Source: an uncultured Lachnospiraceae bacterium
GTDB lineage: Bacteria; Bacillota; Clostridia; Lachnospirales; Lachnospiraceae
Assembly: GCA_900316075.1 (NCBI GenBank)
Contig: ONBT01000007.1
Span: 1 to 64,000, forward strand
DNA length: 64,000 nucleotides
Direction of reading: 5' to 3'
The notes beneath the pieces are model-generated. The model saw nothing but the letters and a program-made list of their open reading frames with translations. It was not told the DNA's origin and searched no databases. This document shows, piece after piece, positions 42,865 to 51,871 of this stretch (position 1 is the stretch's first letter; every line of letters begins with the position of its first letter). Position numbers and translations under genes: made by a program.

Positions 42865-44022
42865 TTAAAATGCCGCCTCGTAGATTTCCCGGATGTCGGC
42901 CTGGGTCAGGGGAACGAAGCTCTGGGCTGTTTTCCTCGAGGCCTTTTCCGCCATCGCTTCTATATTATTCTTGTCATTGATTCCTGCAGCCCGCAGGGAA
43001 GAAGGGAGTTCCAGCGTTTCAAATAGGAACTCCTTTGTTTTTTCTATGGCCGCCTTCGCGGCAGTCATGTCGTCCGCTGCGGTGACGCCCCAGACATTTC
43101 GTCCGTAGGCCGCGAAAATCGGCGCGGTCCTTTCCGAGAGGATGTGCTCCATCCAGACGGGCGTCAGAATCGCCAGGCCCACCCCGTGGGTGATGTCGTA
43201 GAAGGCCGAAAGCTCGTGCTCCATGGGATGGACGCACCAGGCGGGCGCGTTGCCCATCTTAGTGAGGCCGTTGATCGCGTGGGTGGCGGCCCACATGAGG
43301 CTGGCTCTCGCGTCGTAATTGTCGGGTTCAGCGAGGGCGATAGGGCCGTTTTTGATCAGGACCTTCAGAAGTGCTTCGCCGAAAGCCTTCTGCACATCGG
43401 CGTTTTCGAAGCTGAAATAGTTTTCAAATGTGTGGCTCATGATGTCGGCGGTGCCGGCGGCCGTCTGCCGTTTGGAAACGGAAAAAGTATACGTGGGGTC
43501 GAGAATCGACATGGTGGGAACCAGGGCAGGGGCGCTGGTTCCCCATTTTTCATGCTTCGTAAAGTCCGAAATCACGGCGGAAGGGTTCATCTCCGAGCCC
43601 GTGGCCGCCAGGGTGACTACGGAATAGATGGGGAGGGCGCTTTTTATCAGGCTCCTGTCCAGGACCAGGTCCCAGGGGTCCCCGTCATACTTCGCCCCGG
43701 CCGCTACGACCTTGGCGCAGTCAATCGTGCTGCCGCCGCCGATGGCAAGGGTCATGTCAATCCCTTCTGCCTTGCATTTCTCCACGCCCTTTCGCACCGA
43801 CTCAATCCGGGGATTGGGCTCGACCCCGGGCAGGTCGTAGATCGTCAGCCCGGCCTTTTTCAGAATATCTACAGCCGTATCGTATATCCCGTTTCTTTTG
43901 ATGCTGCCGCCCCCGTAGACGAGCAGAACCTTCGTTCCGCTCTCCCTCAGCTCTGAAAGGTGGGAAATCTGCCCCTTCCCGAAGTGAATCCGTGTCGGCA
44001 TATATAAAGTGAAATTGTACAT
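42865..44022 (-). CDS. Iron-containing alcohol dehydrogenase (butanol dehydrogenase type)
   Basis: A 385-residue group III alcohol dehydrogenase. MYNFTLYMPTRIHFGKG is the common N-terminus; VLLVYGGGSIKRNGIYD and LAIGGGSTIDCAKVVA bind NAD(P)H; metal ligands lie in AAGTADIMSHTFENYF and HPMEHELSAFYDITHGVGLAI. The sequence is of the BDH/YqhD type, often NADPH-dependent and reducing aldehydes such as butanal or glyoxals. GGAGGAGG precedes the start. Confidence 0.9.
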   Translation of the reverse strand: MYNFTLYMPTRIHFGKGQISHLSELRESGTKVLLVYGGGSIKRNGIYDTAVDILKKAGLTIYDLPGVEPNPRIESVRKGVEKCKAEGIDMTLAIGGGSTIDCAKVVAAGAKYDGDPWDLVLDRSLIKSALPIYSVVTLAATGSEMNPSAVISDFTKHEKWGTSAPALVPTMSILDPTYTFSVSKRQTAAGTADIMSHTFENYFSFENADVQKAFGEALLKVLIKNGPIALAEPDNYDARASLMWAATHAINGLTKMGNAPAWCVHPMEHELSAFYDITHGVGLAILTPVWMEHILSERTAPIFAAYGRNVWGVTAADDMTAAKAAIEKTKEFLFETLELPSSLRAAGINDKNNIEAMAEKASRKTAQSFVPLTQADIREIYEAAF

Positions 44023-44047
44023 ACGTTTCTACCTCCTCCATCAGTTT

Positions 44048-44270
44048 AGGGGTCAGGAACCACTATGTCAACTGCCCTCTCGCCCGGTAGCTGCAGGCAA
44101 TTGAGGGTACCTGTCCCCCTCTGGGCCAGTGGTGGTGCGGGTGACAGGAGTTATCAACAGTGGTACCTGACCCCCTTAAATATCAACAGTACAATTGAGG
44201 GTACCTGTCCCCCTCAGAGCCAGTGGCGGTGCGGGTGACAGGAGTTATCAACAACGGTACCTGACCCCTT
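44048..44270. repeat. Family A repeat cluster 18
   Basis: Two CAGGAGTTATCAAC units with GGTACCTGACCCC, separated by a duplicated ATATCAACAGTA stretch. It ends five bases before the LacI-type stop. Confidence 0.85.
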
Positions 44271-44275
44271 TAATA

Positions 44276-45289
44276 TCAACAGTAGGTCTGCACGGATTTC
44301 CGCCGGACCAGGCGGGTGCCGACCTCGATTTTCAGGGGGCTGGTGCTGGTCCTGTTGAGAAGGTCCACCAGGCGGCGGGCCGCCACCTGCCCCATTTCTT
44401 TTTTGGGGACGTGAACCGTAGTCAGGGCGGGAGTCAGGTAGGAGGCGGGTTCGATGTCGTCGAAGCCGATGACCGAGATGTCGCCGGGAACGTCGTAGCC
44501 CGCTTCCTTCAAGGCCCGGATGGCCCCGATGGCGATGAGGTCATTGTCCGCGAAATAGGCTTTCGCCAGGCGGCCGCCTTTCTTCAGGATGCTCCGCATG
44601 TCGGAAAGGGCCCCGTCGGTGGAAGGGGAGAGGCGGTGGACGATGCATTCGTCCGTCGGCATCCCGTGGGCCCGGACCGCGCGGAAGAAGCCGTCCTGGC
44701 GCTCGTTGAAGTTGGCAATCGGGTAGGAGGAGTGGAGATAGCCGGGCTGGACCCGGGTTTTCCGAATCAGATAGTCCGTGGCCAGGTAGGCCCCCTGATT
44801 ATTATTGATGACGACGGAGTCGAGGCCGCCCTTGTCGAAGTAGACGTCGAGCAGGACCAGGGGGACCTGGACGTCCGAAAAGATGGCGAAGTCTTCTTCC
44901 TGCATCTCGGTCCCGAGCAGGATGATGCCGGAAACGCCGGAATATATGATGTCGGCGAGGACCAGCTCCGGCGCCTCGTCCCGGTCAATATAGAAAATCC
45001 GGGTCCGGTAGCCCGCCTCCCGAAGGCCGCCTTCCACCCCGTCGAAAAGCTCGGAAAAGAAAGGCGTGTCACTGACAACGGCCCCCTGCCTTCTATAGAT
45101 AATGAAAGCCGTGTCCCCCAGCGACCGGCTTTTTTTGAGGCGGGAGAAGTCGTACCCGTTCTCCTTCGCGCAGGAAAGGACCGCCTTCCGGGTCTCTTCG
45201 CTGACGCCCGGCCGCCCGTTCAGGGCCATGGAAACCGCCGCCGGCGTGATATTCAGTTCTTTTGCAATCTCTTTTCCTGTAATTCCCAT
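44276..45289 (-). CDS. LacI-family transcriptional regulator
   Basis: A 337-residue repressor. GITGKEIAKELNITPAAVSM, then ALNGRPGVSEETRK is the LacI helix-turn-helix and hinge. The sugar-binding domain has FFSELFDGVEGGLREAGY, GIILLGTEM, AKAYFADNDLIAIGAIRALKEAGYDVP and VIGFDDIEPASYLTPALTTV. The start 45289 has AGGAAA upstream; a longer frame to 45358 adds 23 unlike residues. It is divergent from the isomerase gene and probably controls it. Confidence 0.9.
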   Translation of the reverse strand: MGITGKEIAKELNITPAAVSMALNGRPGVSEETRKAVLSCAKENGYDFSRLKKSRSLGDTAFIIYRRQGAVVSDTPFFSELFDGVEGGLREAGYRTRIFYIDRDEAPELVLADIIYSGVSGIILLGTEMQEEDFAIFSDVQVPLVLLDVYFDKGGLDSVVINNNQGAYLATDYLIRKTRVQPGYLHSSYPIANFNERQDGFFRAVRAHGMPTDECIVHRLSPSTDGALSDMRSILKKGGRLAKAYFADNDLIAIGAIRALKEAGYDVPGDISVIGFDDIEPASYLTPALTTVHVPKKEMGQVAARRLVDLLNRTSTSPLKIEVGTRLVRRKSVQTYC

Positions 45290-45387
45290 CTGTTTTTTCC
45301 TATATGAATAATATAGTGCCACTACATGCACCATAGCAGAAGTGGGCCTGCCCTTCAAGATATTAAGTTACTAGATTAAGCATAATT

Positions 45388-45414
45388 CACTTAATATACC
45401 ATTGAGGTTAAGTG
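45388..45414. promoter_or_regulatory. Putative operator for the LacI-type repressor
   Basis: CACTTAA (45388-45394) and TTAAGTG (45408-45414) form a perfect 7-bp inverted repeat with 13 bases between, in the divergent region between repressor and isomerase. Confidence 0.45.
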
Positions 45415-45560
45415 CCCTGCCTGCGATAATTCAAGACAGAAAGGGAAGGAACCACCCTCAGAATCTGTCCGCTTACAGAGAGTGGGAAGGACACTAAAAG
45501 CAGGGCGGCAGAGGCCTTCCCGCATATGAATTATTGGATTTCTTTAAAGGAGAGAACGTT

Positions 45561-46958
45561 ATGGGGATTAAGTTAGGCTATGCGCCGACCCGGCGCAGCA
45601 TTTTTTCGGCACCGGATGCGATTAAGTACAGGAACTTAACGGCGGACCGCCTGCGCGAACTGGGCGTGGACTTCGTCGACATTACGGACATCAACAGCGA
45701 AGGCCTTCTCTATGACGAGGACGACCGCCTGAAGATCGTGGAGAAGTTCCGGGCGGAGAAGGTGGACGGCCTCCTTCTGGCCCACTGCAATTTCGGCACC
45801 GAGTACGAGTGCGCCCGTCTCGCGAAGGATTTAAATGTCCCGGTTCTTTTGTGGGGCCCTCTTGATGAGCGGCCTGACGAGAACGGGGTGCGGCTCAGGG
45901 ATACCCAGTGCGGCCTTTTTGCTACCGGCAAGGTCCTTCGCCGCTTCCAGGTCCCCTTTACCTATCTCACCAACTGCCGCTTAAGTGATCCCGTTTTCGA
46001 GCGGGGCGTCCGGGACTTCCTCGCGGTCTGCAATGTTGTAAAGACCTTCCGCAATATCCGGATTCTTCAGATGGGTCCCCGGCCGTATGACTTCTGGTCC
46101 ACGATGGCAAATGAGGGCGAGCTTCTCGAGAAGTTCAATATCCAGCTGGCTCCCGTGCCCCTTCCCGAGGTGACGAAGGAAGTCAAGCGCTGCATCGCGG
46201 AAGACGACGGGGTTTCCGAGACCATCAAATACTGCCGAGACCATATGGAGATCAAGGTCACGGACGAGCAGCTCAAAAACGTGGCCGGCCTCGCCTGCGC
46301 CATGGAGCACCTCATCAAGAAATACCACTGCAACGCCGGCGCCATTCAGTGCTGGAACGCCCTGCAGGACGAGCTCGGCATCATGCCCTGCGCAGCCAAC
46401 TCTCTTCTCAATGAAAAGGGAATTCCCATCGTCTGCGAAACAGATATCCATGGAGCCATCACGACCCTTCTTGTGGAAGCAGCAGCCAACGACGGGACCC
46501 GGTCCTTCTTTGCCGACTGGACCATCCGCCACCCGGATATTGAGAATGGAGAGCTCCTGCAGCACTGCGGCCCCTGGCCCATTTCCGTGGACAAGGACAA
46601 GCCCTGCCTGACCTATCCTCTTGCCTTCGACCATCCGGGTGCCATCACGGCGGAGGCGAAACACGGGGACATCACCCTGGCCCGCTTCGACGGGGACAAC
46701 GGGGAGTACAGCCTTCTGCTCGGCAACGCGAAGGGCGTCGACGGCCCCACCTGCATGGGGACCTACCTCTGGGTCGAGGTCGAGAACATCAAGCGCCTGG
46801 AGGCGAAGATTGTGGAAGGCCCCTACATCCATCATTGCACGGGCATCCACAAGGATGTCGTTCCGGTCCTCTACGAGGCCTGCAAATATATGGGCATCAA
46901 ACCGGACCTCTACGACCCCATTGAAGAAGATGTGAAGGCCTATCTTTGGGGCGAGTGA
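45561..46958 (+). CDS. L-fucose/L-arabinose isomerase-family protein
   Basis: A 465-residue protein of the fucose isomerase-like family (COG2407). KLGYAPTRRSIFSAPDAIKY at the start, LLLAHCNFGTEYECARL and VLLWGPLDERP in the first domain, EDDGVSETIKYC and AGLACAMEHLIKKYHCNAGAIQCW in the centre, and CETDIHGAIT with metal-binding Glu and His. Members convert aldoses to ketoses or have unknown substrates. It lies next to LacI and a GPH-type sugar symporter. AAAGGAGAG sets the start. Confidence 0.8.
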   Translation: MGIKLGYAPTRRSIFSAPDAIKYRNLTADRLRELGVDFVDITDINSEGLLYDEDDRLKIVEKFRAEKVDGLLLAHCNFGTEYECARLAKDLNVPVLLWGPLDERPDENGVRLRDTQCGLFATGKVLRRFQVPFTYLTNCRLSDPVFERGVRDFLAVCNVVKTFRNIRILQMGPRPYDFWSTMANEGELLEKFNIQLAPVPLPEVTKEVKRCIAEDDGVSETIKYCRDHMEIKVTDEQLKNVAGLACAMEHLIKKYHCNAGAIQCWNALQDELGIMPCAANSLLNEKGIPIVCETDIHGAITTLLVEAAANDGTRSFFADWTIRHPDIENGELLQHCGPWPISVDKDKPCLTYPLAFDHPGAITAEAKHGDITLARFDGDNGEYSLLLGNAKGVDGPTCMGTYLWVEVENIKRLEAKIVEGPYIHHCTGIHKDVVPVLYEACKYMGIKPDLYDPIEEDVKAYLWGE

Positions 46959-47240
46959 TGTCATTTGCAGCAGGTCGGCTGGAATTGCCCCGGAGGCGGG
47001 GCAGAGGGGATGTCATTTGCGAGGAATCCCTCGGAATTGCCCCGGAGGCGGGGCAGAGGGGATGCCGTTTGCGGCAGGTCGGCTGGAATTGCCCCGGAGG
47101 CAGGGCAGAAGGGATGTCATTTGCGAGGAATCCCTCGGAATTGCCCCGGAGGCAGGGCAGAGGGGATGCCATTTGCGAGGAATCCCTCGGGATTGCCCCA
47201 GCGGCAGGGCAGAAGGGATGCCATTTGGGCTGGAAGGCAG
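46957..47240. repeat. Tandem GC-rich hairpin array (family C)
   Basis: Five tandem copies, about 52-54 bases each, of AATTGCCCCGGAGGCGGGGC followed by AGAGGGGATG and (T/C)CATTTGC. The core GCCCCG-GAGG-CGGGGC is a hairpin. Two linkers alternate, GCAGGTCGGCTGG and GAGGAATCCCTCGG. It begins at the isomerase stop. Confidence 0.85.
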
Positions 47241-47299
47241 GAAATTTGACCTGTCTTGGAGTTTTACATTATTCATAAGAAAATAAGGAGATGGAGATA

Positions 47300-47390
47300 A
47301 TGGCGGACAAAGAGTTGGAGCGGCTCTGCTATAAGCTGCGCAGGGATACCGTCGATATAATCATGGCGGGGGGCGGCGGCCACATCAATC
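47300..47390 (+). pseudogene. 5' fragment of a transketolase N-terminal subunit gene
   Basis: ATG 47300 with AAGGAG upstream opens MADKELERLCYKLRRDTVDI, then IMAGGGGHI. This matches the first 30 residues of split-type transketolases, where a GGDMS- or GGSLS-like segment should follow. Here the match stops abruptly and the frame runs into the 3' end of the MFS gene on the other strand. The rest of the gene is missing, so this looks like the scar of a deletion or rearrangement. Confidence 0.6.
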
Positions 47391-48803
47391 ATTCTTTCTG
47401 CGCTCGGTCAGGTCTTCGTGGATCTGGGGAAGCTGCTTGTCCAGGCGGTAGAAGAACATGACGAAGGTGGCGATGGCGATGACGATGACGGGAAGCCAGT
47501 TGTACATGAAGGAAATGGCTGCCTTCGCGGATTCGCTCTGGGTTTCAGCACCGCCGACGTAGCCGCCGGCCTTCAGGATAATGCCGAGCGCTACCTGGCC
47601 GAGGCCCAGGCCCAGCTTCTGAGCGGCGGAAATGGCTGCGTTGCCCATGCCGACTGCGCGGACGCCGGTTTTCCACTCCCCGTACTCAAGGGTATCGGCT
47701 ACCATTCCGAAGGCCATGCCGCCGGCAGCGCCGAGGCCCAGGCCCTTCAGGGCGTTGAAGACGATGAGAAGGGGCAGGTTGGCGCCGACGATTCCGGTGC
47801 CGGCGAAGCCTACAAGGATAGCCACGAGGCCCAGCCAATAGGTCAGACCCTTGCCGAACTTCTTCATGAAGAAGGGCGTGATGAACATGATGGCGAACTG
47901 GGCGATGGAGATCGCGTTGTTCATGGGCGTATACAGGGCATAGTTGCCAAGCACGTCCGAGGCGTAATACATGGCGCCCGCGGAATAGAGAACGATGATG
48001 AAGAAGATGGAGAACATGGCCAGGATCATCATCAGCCAGTACTTGTTCGTAAACAGGGATTTGAGGGCTGCCCCGGTGGAGACATTGTCCTTTTCCTGTC
48101 CTTTGGCCGCGGCGAAGTCGGTCCGCTCCTTCGTTCCCAGGACGGAGATGACGGCAGAGGCCACGATGATGATGCCGATGACAATCAGGGCCATGGTCCA
48201 GCCGTGCTGGGCCTCGGGCTTATAGGGGGTGTCCAGGTTCGCAATGCCGGAGAACTTGATGACCCAGCCCATGAAGAAGGTATTCGTGAAGATGTTTGAA
48301 ATCGTCTGGAAGATCATGGCGATATTGCCCATCATCCCGTGCTCGTAGGGGTCCGTCGACGACAGGGCGATGAGGGAGTTATAAGGCACCGCCATGGCCG
48401 TGTAGAAGACGGTGTTTACGAGATTGTAGATAATGAAGAGGTATGCGTATTTTGCAAAGCCTGAAAGTCCGCTCGGCGTGGAGAAGAGCAGGACGGACAC
48501 GATGGCCAGCGGGATGCACATGGTGAGAAGCCAGATTCTTGCCTTGCCCAGCTTGGAGTGGGTCTTGTCCACGATGCGGCCCATCAGGATGTCCGAAAAG
48601 CCATCGAACAGCTTGGAAACGGCGATGATGGTGCTGATGGCGGCCGCGTCATAGAGTGAAACGTCCGTCAGATACTTCATGAAGAAGCCGGACATCAGGC
48701 CGTTTACGGTGGCCATGCCGAAATTTCCAATACCGTAGCCGATCCGCTCGTTCCACCCCAGGCGGGCGTTCGGGTCGTTTGTCTTGGAAGCAAAACTGAA
48801 CAT
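47385..48803 (-). CDS. GPH-family sugar:cation symporter (MFS)
   Basis: A 472-residue transporter with twelve hydrophobic segments. RIGYGIGNFGMATVNGLMSG and LFDGFSDILMGRIVDKTHSKLGKAR are signatures of the glycoside-pentoside-hexuronide symporters (MelB/XynB type). No IIA-like tail. Likely brings in the pentose or glycoside used by the isomerase and araD genes. Confidence 0.9.
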   Translation of the reverse strand: MFSFASKTNDPNARLGWNERIGYGIGNFGMATVNGLMSGFFMKYLTDVSLYDAAAISTIIAVSKLFDGFSDILMGRIVDKTHSKLGKARIWLLTMCIPLAIVSVLLFSTPSGLSGFAKYAYLFIIYNLVNTVFYTAMAVPYNSLIALSSTDPYEHGMMGNIAMIFQTISNIFTNTFFMGWVIKFSGIANLDTPYKPEAQHGWTMALIVIGIIIVASAVISVLGTKERTDFAAAKGQEKDNVSTGAALKSLFTNKYWLMMILAMFSIFFIIVLYSAGAMYYASDVLGNYALYTPMNNAISIAQFAIMFITPFFMKKFGKGLTYWLGLVAILVGFAGTGIVGANLPLLIVFNALKGLGLGAAGGMAFGMVADTLEYGEWKTGVRAVGMGNAAISAAQKLGLGLGQVALGIILKAGGYVGGAETQSESAKAAISFMYNWLPVIVIAIATFVMFFYRLDKQLPQIHEDLTERRKND

Positions 48804-48946
48804 GCCTTTTCCCTCTTTTCCTTTTATCAGCCCCCGTGGGGCCCTTACATGTTGAGAATAATATAAAACCCCACGGCGGTACGGTCTGTCATTATTCTGC
48901 TCTTTTTGCTCTTTTCTTGCAGGGAGGAATCTGCTATAACGAAACT

Positions 48947-49720
48947 ATGAAAAAAGAAGTGCGCGCTGCGGAACAGGCCAGATACCTGATGCAGGAAGAA
49001 GAGGATATTGAAGATACGGAGATGCTCCGCCATTCCTACGGGGATGAGCAGGCCCTTTTGTCCTGTGTCCGGACCGGAGACCTCTCCGGAGCCTTGGCTC
49101 TGAGCGAGCGCATGTTCCAAAACAGCGGCCGCCTCTCGGTCCGGGCGGAAAACCACCTCAAATATCTGGCGATTGTGGGCATCGTCCTTTCCTCGAGGGC
49201 GGCCATTGAAGGCGGGCTCTCTCCGGAAAAGGCCTATCTGATCAGCGGATATTATATTCAGAAATGCGACACTATCCGGAACCCGGATGATTATTTTCAA
49301 TTGCACAATGAGGCCCTTTCGGACCTCATTTCAAATATGACCGCGGATAGTAAGAGGAGCCGGAGCTCCAGCTATACCGAGAGTGCCAAATATTATATTG
49401 GAAACCACTACCGCGAGAAAATCTATCTGGAGGACATCGCCTCCTACCTGGGCATCAGCCCATCCTACCTCTCCCGGAAGTTCAAGGCCGATACCGGAAA
49501 GCGCCTGCAGGACTACATCGTGGAAGTCCGCGTGCAGCGGGCGGCGAACATGCTGAGGTATTCGGAGCTCAGCCTCTCGGCCATCGCGGAATACGTGCAT
49601 TTCCCTTCCCAGTCCTACTTCGGAAAGGTCTTCAAACAGGCGATGAATATGACCCCGCGGGAGTACCGGGACCGCTTTCAGACGGCCGAGTGGCGGGAGA
49701 GTAGTCCTCATTTATCGTAG
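48947..49720 (+). CDS. AraC-family transcriptional regulator
   Basis: A 257-residue regulator with an N-terminal helical part of YesN type (ALSERMFQNSGRLSVRAENH, LKYLAIVGIVLSSRAAIEGG) and a C-terminal AraC domain (IYLEDIASYLGISPSYLSRK, SLSAIAEYVHFPSQSYFGKV). Divergent from the MFS gene and convergent with the esterase, whose stop it overlaps by 13 bases. GGGAGG lies far (17 bases) from the ATG while a TATAAC box lies six bases before it, so the message may be almost leaderless. Confidence 0.85.
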   Translation: MKKEVRAAEQARYLMQEEEDIEDTEMLRHSYGDEQALLSCVRTGDLSGALALSERMFQNSGRLSVRAENHLKYLAIVGIVLSSRAAIEGGLSPEKAYLISGYYIQKCDTIRNPDDYFQLHNEALSDLISNMTADSKRSRSSSYTESAKYYIGNHYREKIYLEDIASYLGISPSYLSRKFKADTGKRLQDYIVEVRVQRAANMLRYSELSLSAIAEYVHFPSQSYFGKVFKQAMNMTPREYRDRFQTAEWRESSPHLS

Positions 49721-51180
49721 AACCGCAGTTCTCCCCAGAGCTTCAAGAGGTCTCTCTGTTCAAAGGCCTCTGCCCGGCTGGTCCGGTCGAAAATCATTCC
49801 CATGGAGCCGTCTCCAGCATAGGGGCTCCAGTCCTTCGTCTCCGGCTCTCCCGTTTTTGCGAACGAAACCCAGTTTCCGTGTACATCATGAATAATGGAA
49901 GTCACCGCCTCTTCCTCTTCTCCGGCGAAGATGAAGTCCGCCCAGGGATGGTCTTTTGCAACGGCGAAAACCGCCGGAAGCTCGCTGGCGTGGGTGGCCC
50001 GCATGCCGCTTTCCATCCCTGATTTCGAGGAAAACTCGTAGCGGAACACCCAGACATTTTTGTTAAACATACTCTGGGCCGCAGCCAGATGCAGGGCCGG
50101 GACCTGGAAGGCATAGTCGGTGGCAAACCGGACAAAGGGATTCTCCAGGGAAGCGTAGTAGTCTTTGAAGGCCGGGAAGGCGTCCTTGTGGCCGTTTCGC
50201 TCAAACATGTTCTCGATCATCTCCCAGGAATTTGGGAAGGCCGTGTCCTCGTCATGGACGAACATGGTTCCCTCGTCCTTCGTCGTTCCGATGATGAGGC
50301 GGATGTCCTTGGCGGACCCGGAGCGAATGGCGTCCATGGGCCGCTCGGGCAGGAGGTCGTCCTGGACCGGTCCGGGAAGGAACATGCCGGGATTCCGGTA
50401 CTGGCCCCGTTTCTGGACCATTTCGTTGGCGGCCAGGACCTCGTAAGGCGCTATATCCTTCAGCTTCCGGATATCCTTTTCGGTCCACCCCATGCCGTCG
50501 AGGAAAATCATAATGTTTTCCCGGGCGGTCTCATGGGTCATGCAGCAGTTGGGCAGGGCGCTCTCAGCGATGACCTGCCGGAAGGTGCCCCTGGCATCCG
50601 GCGCTGCCATCAGGTTCAGGACAGACGAGCCTCCTGCGGATTCCCCGCAGATTGTGATCCGCGCGGGGTCGCCGCCGAAGGCGGCAATATTATTCTGAAT
50701 CCACTTCATGGCCTCGATCTGGTCGGACAGGCCGCAGTTGCTGTCGAAGTCCTCGCAGCCCGGAAAGGTCGTAAAGTCGTAGAAGCCGAAGACGTTCAGC
50801 CGGTACTGGAAGGAGACGAAGACCAGGCCGTCTTCCGCGAAGCTGTCGCCGACGTAGAGGCCGTCGCTGGTTGAGCCCGTGTTGAAGCCGCCCCCGTAAA
50901 TGTATACAAAAACCGGCAGGACCTCGTCCGTGGCCGGCCGCTTGATGTTGACGAAAAGGCAGTCCTCGCTGCCCTTTTTCATGCCTCCGTCCATCTGGAC
51001 CGGAGGCTCCCCGTAGGCGGCTGCGTCAAATACCCCGTCCCAGGGCCTTTTCGGGACGCAGCGGCGGAAGCGGCGAGGCCCGACGGGAGCCTCGGCATAG
51101 GGAATCCCGAGAAACTCCAGCCGGCCGTCCCTTATATGGCCCCGGACCTTTCCGCAGTTTGTTTCCACAATTTTGTTCAT
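49708..51180 (-). CDS. Carboxylesterase type B
   Basis: A 490-residue alpha/beta hydrolase. GIPYAEAPVGPRRF, SEDCLFVNIKRP, VFVYIYGGGFNTGS (oxyanion hole) and ITICGESAGGSSVL (nucleophile Ser) are all present, with the acidic residue in GTTKDEGTMFV and a late His region (THASELPAVF). No signal peptide, so it acts inside the cell, perhaps on acylated plant-derived sugars imported by the neighbouring transporter. Confidence 0.9.
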   Translation of the reverse strand: MNKIVETNCGKVRGHIRDGRLEFLGIPYAEAPVGPRRFRRCVPKRPWDGVFDAAAYGEPPVQMDGGMKKGSEDCLFVNIKRPATDEVLPVFVYIYGGGFNTGSTSDGLYVGDSFAEDGLVFVSFQYRLNVFGFYDFTTFPGCEDFDSNCGLSDQIEAMKWIQNNIAAFGGDPARITICGESAGGSSVLNLMAAPDARGTFRQVIAESALPNCCMTHETARENIMIFLDGMGWTEKDIRKLKDIAPYEVLAANEMVQKRGQYRNPGMFLPGPVQDDLLPERPMDAIRSGSAKDIRLIIGTTKDEGTMFVHDEDTAFPNSWEMIENMFERNGHKDAFPAFKDYYASLENPFVRFATDYAFQVPALHLAAAQSMFNKNVWVFRYEFSSKSGMESGMRATHASELPAVFAVAKDHPWADFIFAGEEEEAVTSIIHDVHGNWVSFAKTGEPETKDWSPYAGDGSMGMIFDRTSRAEAFEQRDLLKLWGELRFYDK

Positions 51181-51320
51181 GGCTTAAGTCCCCCTTTTAA
51201 AAGGCTTTTCCAGGATTTTCCGCCGGCGGCCCAGCCGCCCATACAGCTTCAAGGATAGCGCACGCCGACGGAGGATTATATCGCTTTCTTGTCACATTTG
51301 GCCTTTTGTTGCTGAGGACA

Positions 51321-51354
51321 GAAAAATCCCGCCAAGCCGATAGCTCAGCGGGAT
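51321..51354 (-). terminator. Terminator of the small gene 51416-51652
   Basis: On the minus strand, AATCCCGC...GCGGGATT followed by TTTTC. Confidence 0.7.
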
Positions 51355-51415
51355 TCTCCGGGTATTATATTACTAATGAAAAAGCATTTCAGCGGAGAGA
51401 CGAATGGGCGTCTTC

Positions 51416-51652
51416 TCAGCTGGCCTGCATGCCGCAGAGGAAACCAATCATGTCCTTGCAGTCGTCTGCGCACTTGAAATTGAGGGTTGCGGAGGAAATC
51501 TTCTTGCCGAACTCGCTAGCAAGATTGCCGACCTTTTTGCCGCCGCCCAGCTCGTAGCTCTTGCCGGACTCGGTGGAGAGCTCGACGGTGTCCTCGCAGG
51601 CATCCAGACGATTCAGGAACTTCTTTACATCAACGATATTGTAGACTTTCAT
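51416..51652 (-). CDS. Small conserved-looking protein of unknown function
   Basis: A 78-residue protein: MKVYNIVDVKKFLNRLDACE, VELSTESGKSYELGGGKK, then ISSATLNFKCADDCKDMIGF. AAGGAGG ribosome binding site, a TATTAT -10 box upstream and its own terminator make it a real single-gene unit. It has no signal peptide or membrane segment. I do not recognise the family. Confidence 0.65.
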   Translation of the reverse strand: MKVYNIVDVKKFLNRLDACEDTVELSTESGKSYELGGGKKVGNLASEFGKKISSATLNFKCADDCKDMIGFLCGMQAS

Positions 51653-51871
51653 AACAGCCTCCTTATTTCTTCACTTCTTTTTACAAGGATATAATAGCTT
51701 CTTCCGGAAGATTGTTCGGCCAAAGGGGAATCTGTTTGTGGCCAAATCTTGCGTTTCTCCGGCGGGCTTCATTTCCTTTGTTCTGAGTAAAGAATACCAT
51801 TGAAGGCGGCTCCTGGATATGATAGGATTGTCACAAAATATAAAAATAATGACAAGTGAAGGTATTTTATT

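Noticed and set aside
46946..47286. Open frames of 84-110 codons on both strands in the tandem hairpin array
   Set aside because: They are translations of the tandem repeat with no independent start signals.
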